Shown in pieces: positions 51,487-61,095 of a stretch of 64,000 nucleotides of DNA; positions within the stretch are counted from its first letter, which is position 1, and the number at the start of each line of letters is the position of its first letter. The stretch is taken from assembly GCF_900162695.1 (NCBI RefSeq), contig NZ_FUIH01000007.1, positions 2,976,001 to 3,040,000 on the forward strand, in the 5' to 3' direction. The translations under genes were made by a program, and so were the position numbers. This stretch comes from Virgibacillus siamensis (GTDB lineage Bacteria > Bacillota > Bacilli > Bacillales > Amphibacillaceae). The notes under the pieces were generated by a model, which searched no databases, was not told the origin of the DNA, and saw only the letters and a list, made by a program, of their open reading frames with translations.

Positions 51487-52617
51487 TCATTCCTTTAAAA
51501 AGTCATCATTATGTTCCATCTCCTTGTATCGCTGCCATTGGCGATGACCGTACATGATTTTCCGGACTGTCTTATCATTTTCAAGACCGGATCCCATTGC
51601 ACCTGCAATCACCGCAACGGATGTAACAAGCCATGCCAGCTGAATAAAATGCTCATGAATATTATTATCCTTGATGCCCACTGTATGGACAAATAAATCA
51701 GGCGGAACAAAAAAGACAACTGCAAACAGAAATAATATATAGAGCACCGCATAATATACGATGACTGAGCTTGTTAATGTGACCACCGTGACCATGTTGT
51801 AAAGCATCGTTAATTTCCTGCTCGTTTTAGCGTTGTGTTTTTCCCATAAATTATGAGCAAAAATGATCCATATGACCATTCCCGCGATAGCGATCAGCGT
51901 TAGCAACGTAAACTGCAAACCGCCATATGCCGCGCTGATGTTCCAAAGGGTTGTAAACACCAGACCATACGCACCTGTTGCAAATGCGACCGCCACCACA
52001 CGTTTAAATGCCGGAATGATTCTCCATGGACGGTTGGCATATGTCATTCCTGCGATTAAGCGGAAAAGACCATGGATTCTTGGTCTCACAATAAAACGCA
52101 AATCCGCATCTTCGTTATCAGGTAAAACTTTTTTCACAGGCGAAAACTTTCGTTCACTTTTCATCAGCTGTTTATTATTTCGTTCAACGATGTCACTATT
52201 CACATATGTTCCGTGACCATTTATCCGGAAATACAACTCACCCACCATTTGTATAATAGCTTTTTTCACTCGGGTCTTCAGCGGAAATGCACCGAATGCA
52301 GGAATGGAAATTTGCGCTACCCCTTTCCCATCGTCACCCTCTGCAAGAACAACCGTCTTATCAGAGAATATAGGCATATCTGTCAGGCATATTGCGTATT
52401 CCCAATTATGTTCCGCTTTTAATGCTAAAGCCCTTTTTATGATTTCGTCGCTTCTACCCGATGCACCGGTGAGCTGATCAAGCACAACTTCCACATTCCA
52501 GGAAATATTATTATCAATTTGCATGGAAAAAGCCGTCTCCAATTTTAGAGCCAGTTTATTGGCAATTGCTTCCGGTAATTCAGGAGCTGGTATAATACCG
52601 ACTGAAATTTGTTTCAT
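51487..52617 (-). CDS. Membrane protein with soluble N-terminal domain, unknown
   Basis: A 376-residue protein. Residues 1-190 form a soluble alpha/beta domain (VGIIPAPELPEAIANKL, YAICLTDMPIFSD) resembling metal- or peptide-handling folds but unassigned. Residues about 200-365 hold four to five spans, then a charged tail. ATG 52617 has GGGAG upstream. It is divergent from the catalase gene; no family function is known to me. Confidence 0.7.
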   Translation of the reverse strand: MKQISVGIIPAPELPEAIANKLALKLETAFSMQIDNNISWNVEVVLDQLTGASGRSDEIIKRALALKAEHNWEYAICLTDMPIFSDKTVVLAEGDDGKGVAQISIPAFGAFPLKTRVKKAIIQMVGELYFRINGHGTYVNSDIVERNNKQLMKSERKFSPVKKVLPDNEDADLRFIVRPRIHGLFRLIAGMTYANRPWRIIPAFKRVVAVAFATGAYGLVFTTLWNISAAYGGLQFTLLTLIAIAGMVIWIIFAHNLWEKHNAKTSRKLTMLYNMVTVVTLTSSVIVYYAVLYILFLFAVVFFVPPDLFVHTVGIKDNNIHEHFIQLAWLVTSVAVIAGAMGSGLENDKTVRKIMYGHRQWQRYKEMEHNDDFLKE

Positions 52618-52800
52618 AAAAACTCCCATTCTATATAAGCCTTCCCAAAAAGAAGGTTAAATTTCAATTACGTTATAATTCCCGCCTGGAAAAATCACAA
52701 ACATAAGCAACTTCGAAAAACCGTTCAAAAAAGGATTATCCGCACTGTTTCAGGCAACACTAAATTTAGTGGATAACTATTTTGAAATGGAGGAATGGAA

Positions 52801-54387
52801 ATGGAAGATGAAAATCAGACAAATGTGGAAAATGAAGACACTTTGACTACGAGACAAGGGCACCCGGTTACCAACAACCAGAGCATCCGAACGATTGGAA
52901 ACCGCGGGCCCGCTACATTGGAGAATTATGATTTTATCGAAAAGATAAGTCACTTTGACAGAGAAAAAGTACCGGAGCGGATTGTTCACGCACGCGGTGC
53001 CGGTGCACATGGTTATTTTGAGACTTATGGAACCGTGGGAGACGACCCTGTTTCCAAATATACAAGGGCTAAAGTTTTTCAGGAAAAAGGAAAACAAACA
53101 CCACTTTTTGTACGTTTCTCAACGGTTGTACATGGACGGCATTCTCCGGAAACAGTCCGTGATCCGCGCGGGTTTGCAATCAAATTTTATACAGAAGACG
53201 GAAATTGGGATTTGGTGGGAAATAATCTGAAAATATTTTTTATCCGTGATGCCATGAAATTTCCGGATATGATTCATGCATTCAGACCCGATCCGGTCAC
53301 TAACATCCAGGACAGTCAACGATTTTTCGATTTTTGTTCCAGCTCTCCGGAATCGTTTCATATGGTTACATTTGTGTACTCACCATGGGGGATCCCTGCC
53401 AACTACCGCATGATGCAAGGATCCGGTGTCAATACATACAAATGGGTAAACAAAGACGGAGAAGCTGTGCTTGTCAAGTATCATTGGGAGCCCAAGCAAG
53501 GCATAAAAAATCTGACGGTCAAAGAGGCAAGCGAGATACAAGCTACAAACTTTAATCATGCAACACAGGACTTGTATGATGCGATTGAAAAGGGCGATTA
53601 TCCGGAATGGGAATTGTTTGTTCAGATTATGAGCGATGATGAGCATTCTGAGCTGGATTTTGACCCGCTTGATGATACAAAGCTATGGCCGGAAGATCAA
53701 TTTCCATGGCTGCCTGTCGGAAAAATGGTGTTGAATAAAAACCCGGAAGACTTCTTTACGGAAGTAGAGCAGGCAACATTTGGGACAGGTGTTTTAGTAG
53801 ATGGCCTGGATTTTTCCGACGATAAAATGCTGCAGGGAAGAACATTCTCCTATTCGGATACGCAACGTTATCGTGTCGGGGCAAATCATTTACAATTACC
53901 GATTAATGCTGCCAAGAAGCGGGTAGCGACCAACCAGGCAGGAGGTCAAATGCGATATGAACCGGAAAACGCCAATGGAAAAAATCCACATATAAATTAT
54001 GAACCTTCCACACTCGATGGTCTGAAAGAGGCTAAACAGACCGGGAAAGAATACACACCGAAAGTAGAAGGTAATCTTGTCCGGGAAACCATTGACCGTC
54101 AAAGCAACACGAAACAGGCAGGTGAAACGTACCGCGGATTTGAAGACTGGGAAAAGGACGAATTGATTTCCAATCTTGTCGGTGACCTTTCCGCATGTGA
54201 TAAGCGTATACAGGAAAAAATGGTTGCCCTTGCTGAAGAAGCTGATGACGAATATGGCCGTCGTCTCAAAGAAGGACTGGAACATGCAGAAAATACCGGT
54301 TCCAGCAAAAACCCGCTCGGCAACAAAGACAGTGAAAAAGCACCCGAAGAAGCTGTTGACAAAGGACATGACGCGGAAAGATATTAA
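52801..54387 (+). CDS. Monofunctional haem catalase
   Basis: This is a 528-residue catalase. The distal histidine is in RIVHARGAGAHG, the asparagine in WDLVGNN, and the proximal haem tyrosine in RTFSYSDTQ. A C-terminal extension of about 60 acidic residues follows the core. It dismutates H2O2 in the cytosol. ATG 52801 with GGAGG 7 bases upstream is preferred over ATG 52795, which abuts that site. A strong terminator ends the gene. Confidence 0.93.
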   Translation: MEDENQTNVENEDTLTTRQGHPVTNNQSIRTIGNRGPATLENYDFIEKISHFDREKVPERIVHARGAGAHGYFETYGTVGDDPVSKYTRAKVFQEKGKQTPLFVRFSTVVHGRHSPETVRDPRGFAIKFYTEDGNWDLVGNNLKIFFIRDAMKFPDMIHAFRPDPVTNIQDSQRFFDFCSSSPESFHMVTFVYSPWGIPANYRMMQGSGVNTYKWVNKDGEAVLVKYHWEPKQGIKNLTVKEASEIQATNFNHATQDLYDAIEKGDYPEWELFVQIMSDDEHSELDFDPLDDTKLWPEDQFPWLPVGKMVLNKNPEDFFTEVEQATFGTGVLVDGLDFSDDKMLQGRTFSYSDTQRYRVGANHLQLPINAAKKRVATNQAGGQMRYEPENANGKNPHINYEPSTLDGLKEAKQTGKEYTPKVEGNLVRETIDRQSNTKQAGETYRGFEDWEKDELISNLVGDLSACDKRIQEKMVALAEEADDEYGRRLKEGLEHAENTGSSKNPLGNKDSEKAPEEAVDKGHDAERY

Positions 54388-54391
54388 AGCA

Positions 54392-54422
54392 AATCCGGGT
54401 GGTACCTGGCACCACCCGGATT
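54392..54422 (+). terminator. Terminator after catalase
   Basis: AATCCGGGTGGT (54392-54403) pairs perfectly with ACCACCCGGATT (54411-54422); the T run is short. Confidence 0.7.
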
Positions 54423-54442
54423 GTGCCGAATAAAGATGCTTT

Positions 54443-55261
54443 TCAATCAAGTGCCAGCATTGCACCTACAGCACCGCTATATTCACCATCGGGCAGGAAT
54501 ATAGGGTTCTTTTCGAGCATGGTGGTATATTTGCTGACGGTTTCTTGTAAAAGCGGATTCGAGCGAAACGTTGATCCGATATATACAACAGTATCGACAT
54601 CATATTGGACTGTCATCGGGGTGGTGATGGACACAATCACTTCCCCAATCATTCCAATAATCGATGCTAATACATCCTTATTGGCAGGTCTGTTTGCCAA
54701 CATTTTCGCTGTACTGCCAAAGTTGCTTGCGGTCAGATCACCCGAAATTGGGGGAAGTGCACCTTCAAAGATATCTTTTACTTTGAGATCCACTTTGTCT
54801 CTGTCGCCCTCTATGGCAAGCTGAACGATAGTTTCATAGTCTTTAATGCCAGTTACTAGCTGAGAAAGTCCAACAAGTGTACCGCCACCAATGCCAGAAC
54901 CGCCAATCCGCACCTGCTTGTGGTCACTGACATAATGTATTGACGTACCAGTCCCGGCGTTGACGAACAAATACGGGGCGTCAAGTACAAATTCATGCTG
55001 CTTCGCCAGAAACTCAATACCCTTTGCAGTCGCATCAAATTCAACTACGGTTTTTACTTCTGCTGTCCATTTATCCTTGAGCACTTTACTTTTCCCACCG
55101 GTTACACACACATCCACATGATCAAATCGATTAGTCAGCCATTCAACAGCATCTTCTATTTCAATTGATCGAAACGACCGATAATTTATAATTCCATTTT
55201 TCTCATATACAATCTTTATAAGTGTCCCGCCAGCGTCAATACCTGCTTTTATCCTGTCCAT
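54443..55261 (-). CDS. coaW: Type II pantothenate kinase
   Basis: A 272-residue ASKHA kinase. AGIDAGGTLIKIVYE (phosphate-1), CVTGG, FVNAGTGTSIHYV (phosphate-2) and GGSGIGGGTLVGLS match staphylococcal-type CoaW. It phosphorylates pantothenate, the first step of CoA synthesis, and this type escapes CoA feedback. ATG 55261 follows GGAGGGT; the frame extends upstream without a site. Repeat array G lies upstream. Confidence 0.92.
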   Translation of the reverse strand: MDRIKAGIDAGGTLIKIVYEKNGIINYRSFRSIEIEDAVEWLTNRFDHVDVCVTGGKSKVLKDKWTAEVKTVVEFDATAKGIEFLAKQHEFVLDAPYLFVNAGTGTSIHYVSDHKQVRIGGSGIGGGTLVGLSQLVTGIKDYETIVQLAIEGDRDKVDLKVKDIFEGALPPISGDLTASNFGSTAKMLANRPANKDVLASIIGMIGEVIVSITTPMTVQYDVDTVVYIGSTFRSNPLLQETVSKYTTMLEKNPIFLPDGEYSGAVGAMLALD

Positions 55262-55362
55262 GTAATCCACCCTCCGATCTCCGCGTAATATTTCTAACGA
55301 ATGCTTGAATTTCTTATTCGACAAATACAACTGCGTTTCCTGTCACGAAGACAAAATAAAAG

Positions 55363-55500
55363 CATTTCGCACTGCCTCCGCTGTTTCGCGCTGAAGGAAC
55401 TGCCGTTGCCGCCGAAGGAAAAGCATTTCGCGCTGAAGAAACTGCCGTTGCCGCCGAAGGAAAAGCGTTTCGCGCTGAAGGAACTGCCGCCGCAAACAAC
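55363..55500. repeat. Tandem array G, 21-bp units in a 42-bp dimer
   Basis: TTTCGCGCTGAAG-type units (55384, 55426, 55468) alternate with GTTGCCGCCGAAG-type units (55405, 55447), each 21 bp, giving a 42-bp higher-order repeat. An older unit precedes at 55365. It lies between a minus-strand terminator and coaW. Confidence 0.88.
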
Positions 55501-55513
55501 ATACACATTAAAA

Positions 55514-55545
55514 AAACCGGACAGCTCTTTTACGCCATCCGGTTT
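55514..55545 (-). terminator. Terminator after PH-domain gene
   Basis: AAACCGGA (55514-55521) pairs with TCCGGTTT (55538-55545), followed on minus by T-rich sequence. It precedes array G. Confidence 0.75.
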
Positions 55546-55553
55546 CCATCATT

Positions 55554-56168
55554 CTAGTTATTAATATACTTCTCAAAAATCCTGCCAAAGTCTTTTTCGT
55601 GGTATTGTTCCCGTGCGTTTTTGAACCATTCAAAACTGAATTCAGTCAATGCCTTGTATTGATCGGCGGTATTCGCTTCTGAGATTCGTGAATTGTGCAG
55701 AATGGTTGCGGCTTTATCAAGACTTTGTTCCGCTTTATTCAAAATAATATTGTTTTCATATGTTTTCTCTGCAATATAAAGCAGCGCCTTATACAAGTCT
55801 TTCAATCTGTCAATCTGGTCTTTCTGCACATCAATTGACATTGGTACATTGCCTAACGTGAATTTAATTTCAATATCCCGGTCAATTGTTCCTGCTGTTT
55901 CCAGCAAAACATCGGAAATCGCGAACTGGGAATATGGGAAACGGCGCAATGTACGTTTGGAAGAAGTCGCCTTCTCGCCGTCCACATGAATGATTGCCAG
56001 GTTGGTAAAACAATACTCGTCCATTTTTGTCTTAATAAGAAAATAGATTTCCTCATTATCTTCATGTCTTACATAATCATCCGCATCTGTTTTATCATAG
56101 TCCTGCGGGTCAATAATTTTACCGATATCGGATAACCCCAATGCATCTGAAGCAAACTTTTTTAACAT
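55554..56168 (-). CDS. Bacterial PH-domain protein (YvbH-like)
   Basis: A 204-residue protein. Residues about 35-120 form a PH-like beta barrel (EEIYFLIKTKMDEYCFTNLAIIHVDGE, TIDRDIEIKFTLG). The remainder is helical, as in YvbH oligomerisation proteins. Function unknown. ATG 56168 follows AAAGGGAG. Single gene with terminator. Confidence 0.82.
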   Translation of the reverse strand: MLKKFASDALGLSDIGKIIDPQDYDKTDADDYVRHEDNEEIYFLIKTKMDEYCFTNLAIIHVDGEKATSSKRTLRRFPYSQFAISDVLLETAGTIDRDIEIKFTLGNVPMSIDVQKDQIDRLKDLYKALLYIAEKTYENNIILNKAEQSLDKAATILHNSRISEANTADQYKALTEFSFEWFKNAREQYHEKDFGRIFEKYINN

Positions 56169-56265
56169 TCCAATACTCCCTTTCCTTTTTGAAGATTGTA
56201 TTCTGAATAAAGTATACCATTACCTTTTACCCAGAAGAACCCGTATCCGCCAATTCGCAAAAATT

Positions 56266-56820
56266 TTACATTCCGGTTCGCTTCTGCACCGCTTGTTTAT
56301 AAATGTCATAATCAGCTTCAGAGAACAATGTCATGATAACTTTTCCAAAATGGTTCACCTCGAGAAATTCCTGTATCGTCCCGATTGCCACATCTGCCGC
56401 AAGTTCAATCGGAAATTTATACACACCTGTTGATACAGATGGAAACGAAATACTTGTCAGGCCATGCTCACTGGCTAAATCGAGCGAATTTCGGTAACAA
56501 TTGGCAAGCAGCTCTTGTTCCTGACCATTATGATTCTGCCAAATCGGACCCACCGTATGAATTACATATCTGGCGGGAAGGTTGTAACCGCTTGTGATCA
56601 CCGCTTTTCCGGCAGAAAGACGATTGCCGTTCAGCGTTTCATTTCGGATAATCCTGCATTCCTCAAGCAAGCCGCTTCCGGCCCCCCGATGAATGGCTCC
56701 GTCCACACCGCCGCCACCCATAAGAGAACCATTTGCCGCATTAACGATTGCGTCGGTCGCTTGTTTCGTAATGTCACCGGTTATCAGTTCCAGTTCATTT
56801 CCGTTCCATTTCACACGCAT
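56266..56820 (-). CDS. Macro-domain O-acetyl-ADP-ribose deacetylase
   Basis: A 184-residue macro domain. DAIVNAANGSLMGGGGVDGAIH and the later FPSVSTGVYKFP are the ADP-ribose-binding loops of YmdB-type enzymes, which hydrolyse O-acetyl-ADP-ribose or remove ADP-ribose. ATG 56820 follows AAGGAGG. Confidence 0.9.
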   Translation of the reverse strand: MRVKWNGNELELITGDITKQATDAIVNAANGSLMGGGGVDGAIHRGAGSGLLEECRIIRNETLNGNRLSAGKAVITSGYNLPARYVIHTVGPIWQNHNGQEQELLANCYRNSLDLASEHGLTSISFPSVSTGVYKFPIELAADVAIGTIQEFLEVNHFGKVIMTLFSEADYDIYKQAVQKRTGM

Positions 56821-57092
56821 TATATTCCTCCTTACCGTTTATCCAAAAGCGAAAATACATTTCAACATTCTTAAAGCAAGGGGGGTTAATACTGTCTGAT
56901 TGTACCGCAAAGTTTATCCAACAGCACGGTCACTCTCCCCATTCATTATCCTTACTATATAATAATTCAGCATTAACAGGCAAAAACTTCATATGCAGAC
57001 GAGGCTGCCGGTGTTTTCTTCCTCAATGGAATAATTATTTCCCAAATGCTAAACTATATTGACAATCATTTACACAGAGGATATGACCACAT

Positions 57093-59261
57093 ATGAAACA
57101 GTTTGACACTATACATCACTGGACAGGCAGGCTGATTGCAGCTGATCCCGGGCACTCACGCTTAAAAGGTGCAACAAAAACTACCGCAAGCCTAATCCTG
57201 TCGATTGTTACAACATTGCTTGTTTTGCATGTAACTGGAAATGTATTCATTATTCCTGTCATTATTTCCGGCATGGTTGGCATGATGGGCACTGTCATTG
57301 TCATGGACGATACATTACAGGAAAGAAAAGTGACCACCCCATTAATTGGTGTATCTGCTGCGTTCGGCATCACAGTCGGATCTTTCCTCGCTGAAAAATC
57401 CATCGTGATTGACGGACTTATGATGCTCATTATTTTCGGAAGCTTTTACTTTTCTAAATTCGGAAGCAGGTACTTTTCGCTTGGACAAATTGCTTTTATG
57501 ACAATCTATTTTGGGGTCGTCATGAAATTGCCGCTGGAACAATTGCCTATGGTATACACGGGCATTCTGATTGGGGTCACGTATGCCTACTTGTTCAACT
57601 TCAAACTGTTTCAGGATTCAGCACCTGCATTAAAAAAGAGTATGCGCTCATTTCACATCCAGACGAATCTCACCTTCAATATTCTAATCCAGGGCATCCT
57701 TGAAAAAGATCTGAATTCAAAGCGCCGCAAAAGTATTGAGAATAACGTCAGAAAACTGCGTATCTATGCGAGAACAGTATCCGGAAACCTGCACAAAGAA
57801 GATATACAAAAGCTATGGCCGGGCCTGACACAATCCCAATTACGCACATACGTATTTGATACGGGTATGTTGATTGAAACACTGACAGAATCATTTCAAA
57901 AACTGAAAAAAGCGGATGCACTTGAAATCGTAGAATTGAGACGGCTGCTTGCATGGGTGATGACCGCCCTCCGTGATGCAGATATTAATTCTGACCAGCA
58001 TAATCTGGAAGAGGCCGAATTGGCAATTCAGGCGCTGCGAAATGTAATCGATGAACTAAAACACCAGCAGGAAGAGCCCATGAAATGGATTTTTCTGATC
58101 AGGCGAATTGAATCGATTGCTATTCATATTGTGGAAGGCGGAAAGTCAATTCAGCAGGGAATCAAAGGTGGAATTGCACCCAAGGACGCAGAAGATTCAA
58201 AAGAAGAAGAAACGGACAGTCATGTAAAGAAAGACGAGAAGACACCAGGTGAATTTTCACCGGCTGCCAAAAAGGCTATTCAGGCACTGATTGCGGGCAA
58301 TATCGCTATTATTGTCGGGAAATTCATTTCACCTATTCAACCATATTGGGTGCTGCTGACGGCATTTATTTGTCTGCTTGGCACGGAATCAATCGGCAGG
58401 ACATACAGGAAAGGGTTTCAACGTACATCCGGGACGATTATCGGTGCTGCAATCGGCTTTTTCATGGCAAATTTATTTGGAGGCAATACAATTCCTGAAT
58501 TGATTATCCTGTTTCTGGTTGTATTTCTGTCTAATTATACGGCTACAGTATCTTATACCCTGATGAGTGCATTCATCACCATGATGATCGCATTCATGTA
58601 TGACATGCTTCTTGGCGGGGTTGGACTTTCCCTTATTTGGGCAAGAATCATCGATACGGTTGCAGGGGCGGCAATTGCTTATACAGTATCCTTCATTATT
58701 TTTCCAAAGCGAACAAGGGAAAAGGTTGCCGAGGTATCGGACAGCTACCTTGCGGAACTGAAACCATTTCTGATCAGCTATATTAAACGATTTCATGAGG
58801 AAGTCAGCGTAAAAGAACTTACCTCCCAGGCATTCACAATCGATAACAAATTACAGATGATAGAGGATCAGGCCCAGCCGCTCCTGAAAAAAACGGAGGC
58901 CCACAAGCAGTCCAAAATCGCTGAATGGGTGGCCATCTTCACATCCATCAACTATTATGCAAGACAGCTTATAGCTTCATCATATCGGAAGGATTTTGAC
59001 TTTCCGGATGAATTGACCACCACATTTCAACAAATGGAAGTGAAATTGGAACATAACATTGATACGCTTAGCTCTCTCATTAATGGGGAAAGGCAAGGCG
59101 CAACTGTTTATATGCTTGATGAAGAACGTAAACAACTGGAGCAGCTTGCCCCGGACCATAAACAAGACCAGTATGACTTGATTCACCATGTGTATTATAT
59201 TTGGCGCATCAACCAGTCAATTATGAAGCTGGGGACGGATCTCGGAGCCTCCAGAACTTAA
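57093..59261 (+). CDS. FUSC/aromatic acid exporter family protein
   Basis: A 722-residue protein with two clusters of about six spans (residues 25-170 and 400-535), each followed by a coiled-coil-rich cytosolic region; the second cluster opens KKAIQALIAGNIAI. This is the duplicated FUSC/YccS layout, linked to export of aromatic acids or fusaric acid. Substrate unknown. ATG 57093 follows AGAGGA. Monocistronic. Confidence 0.85.
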   Translation: MKQFDTIHHWTGRLIAADPGHSRLKGATKTTASLILSIVTTLLVLHVTGNVFIIPVIISGMVGMMGTVIVMDDTLQERKVTTPLIGVSAAFGITVGSFLAEKSIVIDGLMMLIIFGSFYFSKFGSRYFSLGQIAFMTIYFGVVMKLPLEQLPMVYTGILIGVTYAYLFNFKLFQDSAPALKKSMRSFHIQTNLTFNILIQGILEKDLNSKRRKSIENNVRKLRIYARTVSGNLHKEDIQKLWPGLTQSQLRTYVFDTGMLIETLTESFQKLKKADALEIVELRRLLAWVMTALRDADINSDQHNLEEAELAIQALRNVIDELKHQQEEPMKWIFLIRRIESIAIHIVEGGKSIQQGIKGGIAPKDAEDSKEEETDSHVKKDEKTPGEFSPAAKKAIQALIAGNIAIIVGKFISPIQPYWVLLTAFICLLGTESIGRTYRKGFQRTSGTIIGAAIGFFMANLFGGNTIPELIILFLVVFLSNYTATVSYTLMSAFITMMIAFMYDMLLGGVGLSLIWARIIDTVAGAAIAYTVSFIIFPKRTREKVAEVSDSYLAELKPFLISYIKRFHEEVSVKELTSQAFTIDNKLQMIEDQAQPLLKKTEAHKQSKIAEWVAIFTSINYYARQLIASSYRKDFDFPDELTTTFQQMEVKLEHNIDTLSSLINGERQGATVYMLDEERKQLEQLAPDHKQDQYDLIHHVYYIWRINQSIMKLGTDLGASRT

Positions 59262-59272
59262 TTGCAGTCACA

Positions 59273-59608
59273 CTAAAGCTGTTCTTCTCTTTCATAGTCC
59301 AGCTGCAGTTTATCACGTCTGACATACATGGCGGTTACAAGTGCTGCCTCACTGACGATAAGCAGACATACACCAAGTAAAAGCCCGCCGAAGAACAGTG
59401 ATTCACTGCTTGCCCATGTGGCCATAAACCAGCCAAATGTGGCAAACGTACCAAGGAGAAGATTAATCACACACGCCAGAAAAACCTGTGAACCAAAATA
59501 ACCGGTTTCTTTTATCATTTTGTATCCGGAGAAATAACTGGCAGCCAGTGAAAGGATAAGAAAGAATATGTAAAAGAAAAGTGCTGAATTGTTCCCTTCT
59601 AAGGTCAT
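59273..59608 (-). CDS. Three-span membrane protein (111 aa)
   Basis: A 111-residue protein with three or four hydrophobic segments (LFFYIFFLILSLAASYFSGY; VFLACVINLLLGTFATFGWFM; LFFGGLLLGVCLLIVSEAALVTAMYV) and a charged C terminus. Not recognised. ATG 59608 follows AGAAAGGA. Convergent with the FUSC gene. Confidence 0.65.
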   Translation of the reverse strand: MTLEGNNSALFFYIFFLILSLAASYFSGYKMIKETGYFGSQVFLACVINLLLGTFATFGWFMATWASSESLFFGGLLLGVCLLIVSEAALVTAMYVRRDKLQLDYEREEQL

Positions 59609-59699
59609 GCTGATGTTCCTTTCTGTATGCTTTTTTGTTTCATGCTTGAATGAAAAACCCGATACTTCTATATTTCCGTTCCATTACTTTCCAAAACAA

Positions 59700-60257
59700 C
59701 TATAATCCGAATTCCGTTTTGATTATACGTGCTGTTTCGGCAGCACTGAGATTGGTATTGTTGAGCCGGACATAATTTCCACAAGTGATTTCACCTTCCA
59801 GTGAATGAAGCCGCTCTGTTTTCATCGAGCGCAGCAGTTCTTTCTCGGAAAATGCCACATTCCGCTTGGTCGGTTTGTGCTGCAGCCTGTTCGATGAATT
59901 GTTTCGTTTCAACCGTTCTTCGACATCAGCCTCCAGCTCAACAAGACAGATTTCAGCCCCTGCATCAGAGAAAATATTACACATTTTTTTTACGCTGTCC
60001 CAGTCCTCCTGCCGGTTAAACGCCCAGACGAAAGTGAATATCATACCTTCCCCGTCATTTTTAGCAACAGATTTAATAATTTCCATGCGAAACATCGTTG
60101 ACAACCGCCACATCTCGGGGGTAAAACCGAAAAATGGCTCAAGCAGTTCAATCGTCATGTGATTATGCAGGAGCTTTAGGCCTGTCATTTTTGCCAATTC
60201 CTGTCCGACTGTCATTTTACCGACTGCCTGCGGACCAAACAGCAGCACAAACTTCAT
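59700..60257 (-). CDS. P-loop kinase-like protein (shikimate-kinase-like)
   Basis: A 185-residue P-loop protein with Walker A FGPQAVGKMT (residues 7-16), LLHNHMTIEL and a lid-type arginine region RLKRNNSSNR. It resembles small-molecule kinases such as chloramphenicol or shikimate kinase folds; substrate unknown. The alpha/beta hydrolase gene lies 18 bp upstream, so the two are probably one unit. Confidence 0.8.
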   Translation of the reverse strand: MKFVLLFGPQAVGKMTVGQELAKMTGLKLLHNHMTIELLEPFFGFTPEMWRLSTMFRMEIIKSVAKNDGEGMIFTFVWAFNRQEDWDSVKKMCNIFSDAGAEICLVELEADVEERLKRNNSSNRLQHKPTKRNVAFSEKELLRSMKTERLHSLEGEITCGNYVRLNNTNLSAAETARIIKTEFGL

Positions 60258-60275
60258 ATGTATCCCTCCCGCAGC

Positions 60276-61061
60276 TTATTCGTTTGGTATCCACAATTTG
60301 ATCTGTTCGGCAACTTTTTCGGGTGCATCCCGGTAAATATCATGGGTAGTACCCGGGATAACATGTACGGCAGCATCCGGAACATGCTTCCGAAAATGAT
60401 GAATGCTGCGTGTGCGTAACTCTTCCAATTCTTCCGGCAAATCGCTCCGGAGCAATAAAACCGGGGATGAAACCCGATCCAGAATTTCACTGGTTGGCTC
60501 GTTGAAGATACCTTTTACAATTGCCTGGGCCACCGGTATCGGCAATGCCAAGCGGATTTCACCATCTATTTCCTTTACTTGTGAACGCGATGCTGCTTCC
60601 AGCTCTTCGGACCATCTTGGCAGCTCACTTCTTTCTGACTCCCAAAAAGCCTCCCATGATGGAAATCGGATACTATTATGGAACTCGACCAGATTTTGCA
60701 ATTCCTCGTCCAATGACCCTCGTTCCTCTATATATCCGCCATCAAGCGATATAACACGTGTGATTTTCTCCGGGTGTGCTGCGGCATAATAAAGAGCAAG
60801 ATGTGCTCCCCATGAATGACCGACAAGCGTGATTCCCTGCAGGTCGAGTTGATTGATCAGACGATGAATTGTTTCAGCCATGTTTGATGGCATGTATGCT
60901 TCATCCCCGGAATACTCCCCGGCACTTAAATCAAGTGAAACCACATAATAATCCGATAGATAGTGGGCCAGCTCGCCAAAACTAAGACCAGTGCCACCCA
61001 TTCCATGCAGTAAAACAAGTGCAGGATTTTCTCTGTTTCCCCATTTATGTACTTGCTGCAT
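60276..61061 (-). CDS. Alpha/beta hydrolase
   Basis: A 261-residue hydrolase with LLHGMGGTGLS (oxyanion), nucleophile elbow LVGHSWGAH (about residue 80), an acid in LLRSDLP and a histidine in PGTTHDIYRD. No signal peptide. Substrate unknown. Confidence 0.87.
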   Translation of the reverse strand: MQQVHKWGNRENPALVLLHGMGGTGLSFGELAHYLSDYYVVSLDLSAGEYSGDEAYMPSNMAETIHRLINQLDLQGITLVGHSWGAHLALYYAAAHPEKITRVISLDGGYIEERGSLDEELQNLVEFHNSIRFPSWEAFWESERSELPRWSEELEAASRSQVKEIDGEIRLALPIPVAQAIVKGIFNEPTSEILDRVSSPVLLLRSDLPEELEELRTRSIHHFRKHVPDAAVHVIPGTTHDIYRDAPEKVAEQIKLWIPNE

Positions 61062-61095
61062 ATAAGCCTATCCCCCAATCTGTTTTTATACTAAC

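Noticed and set aside
52640..52790. PerR box upstream of catalase
   Set aside because: Only one half-site (TTATAAT) is present in AATTACGTTATAATT; the other half does not match the consensus well enough.
55294..55506. Frames across array G encoding 14-residue Gly/Ser-rich repeats
   Set aside because: By-product of the 42-bp repeat; no start context, and composition is unlike any neighbour gene.
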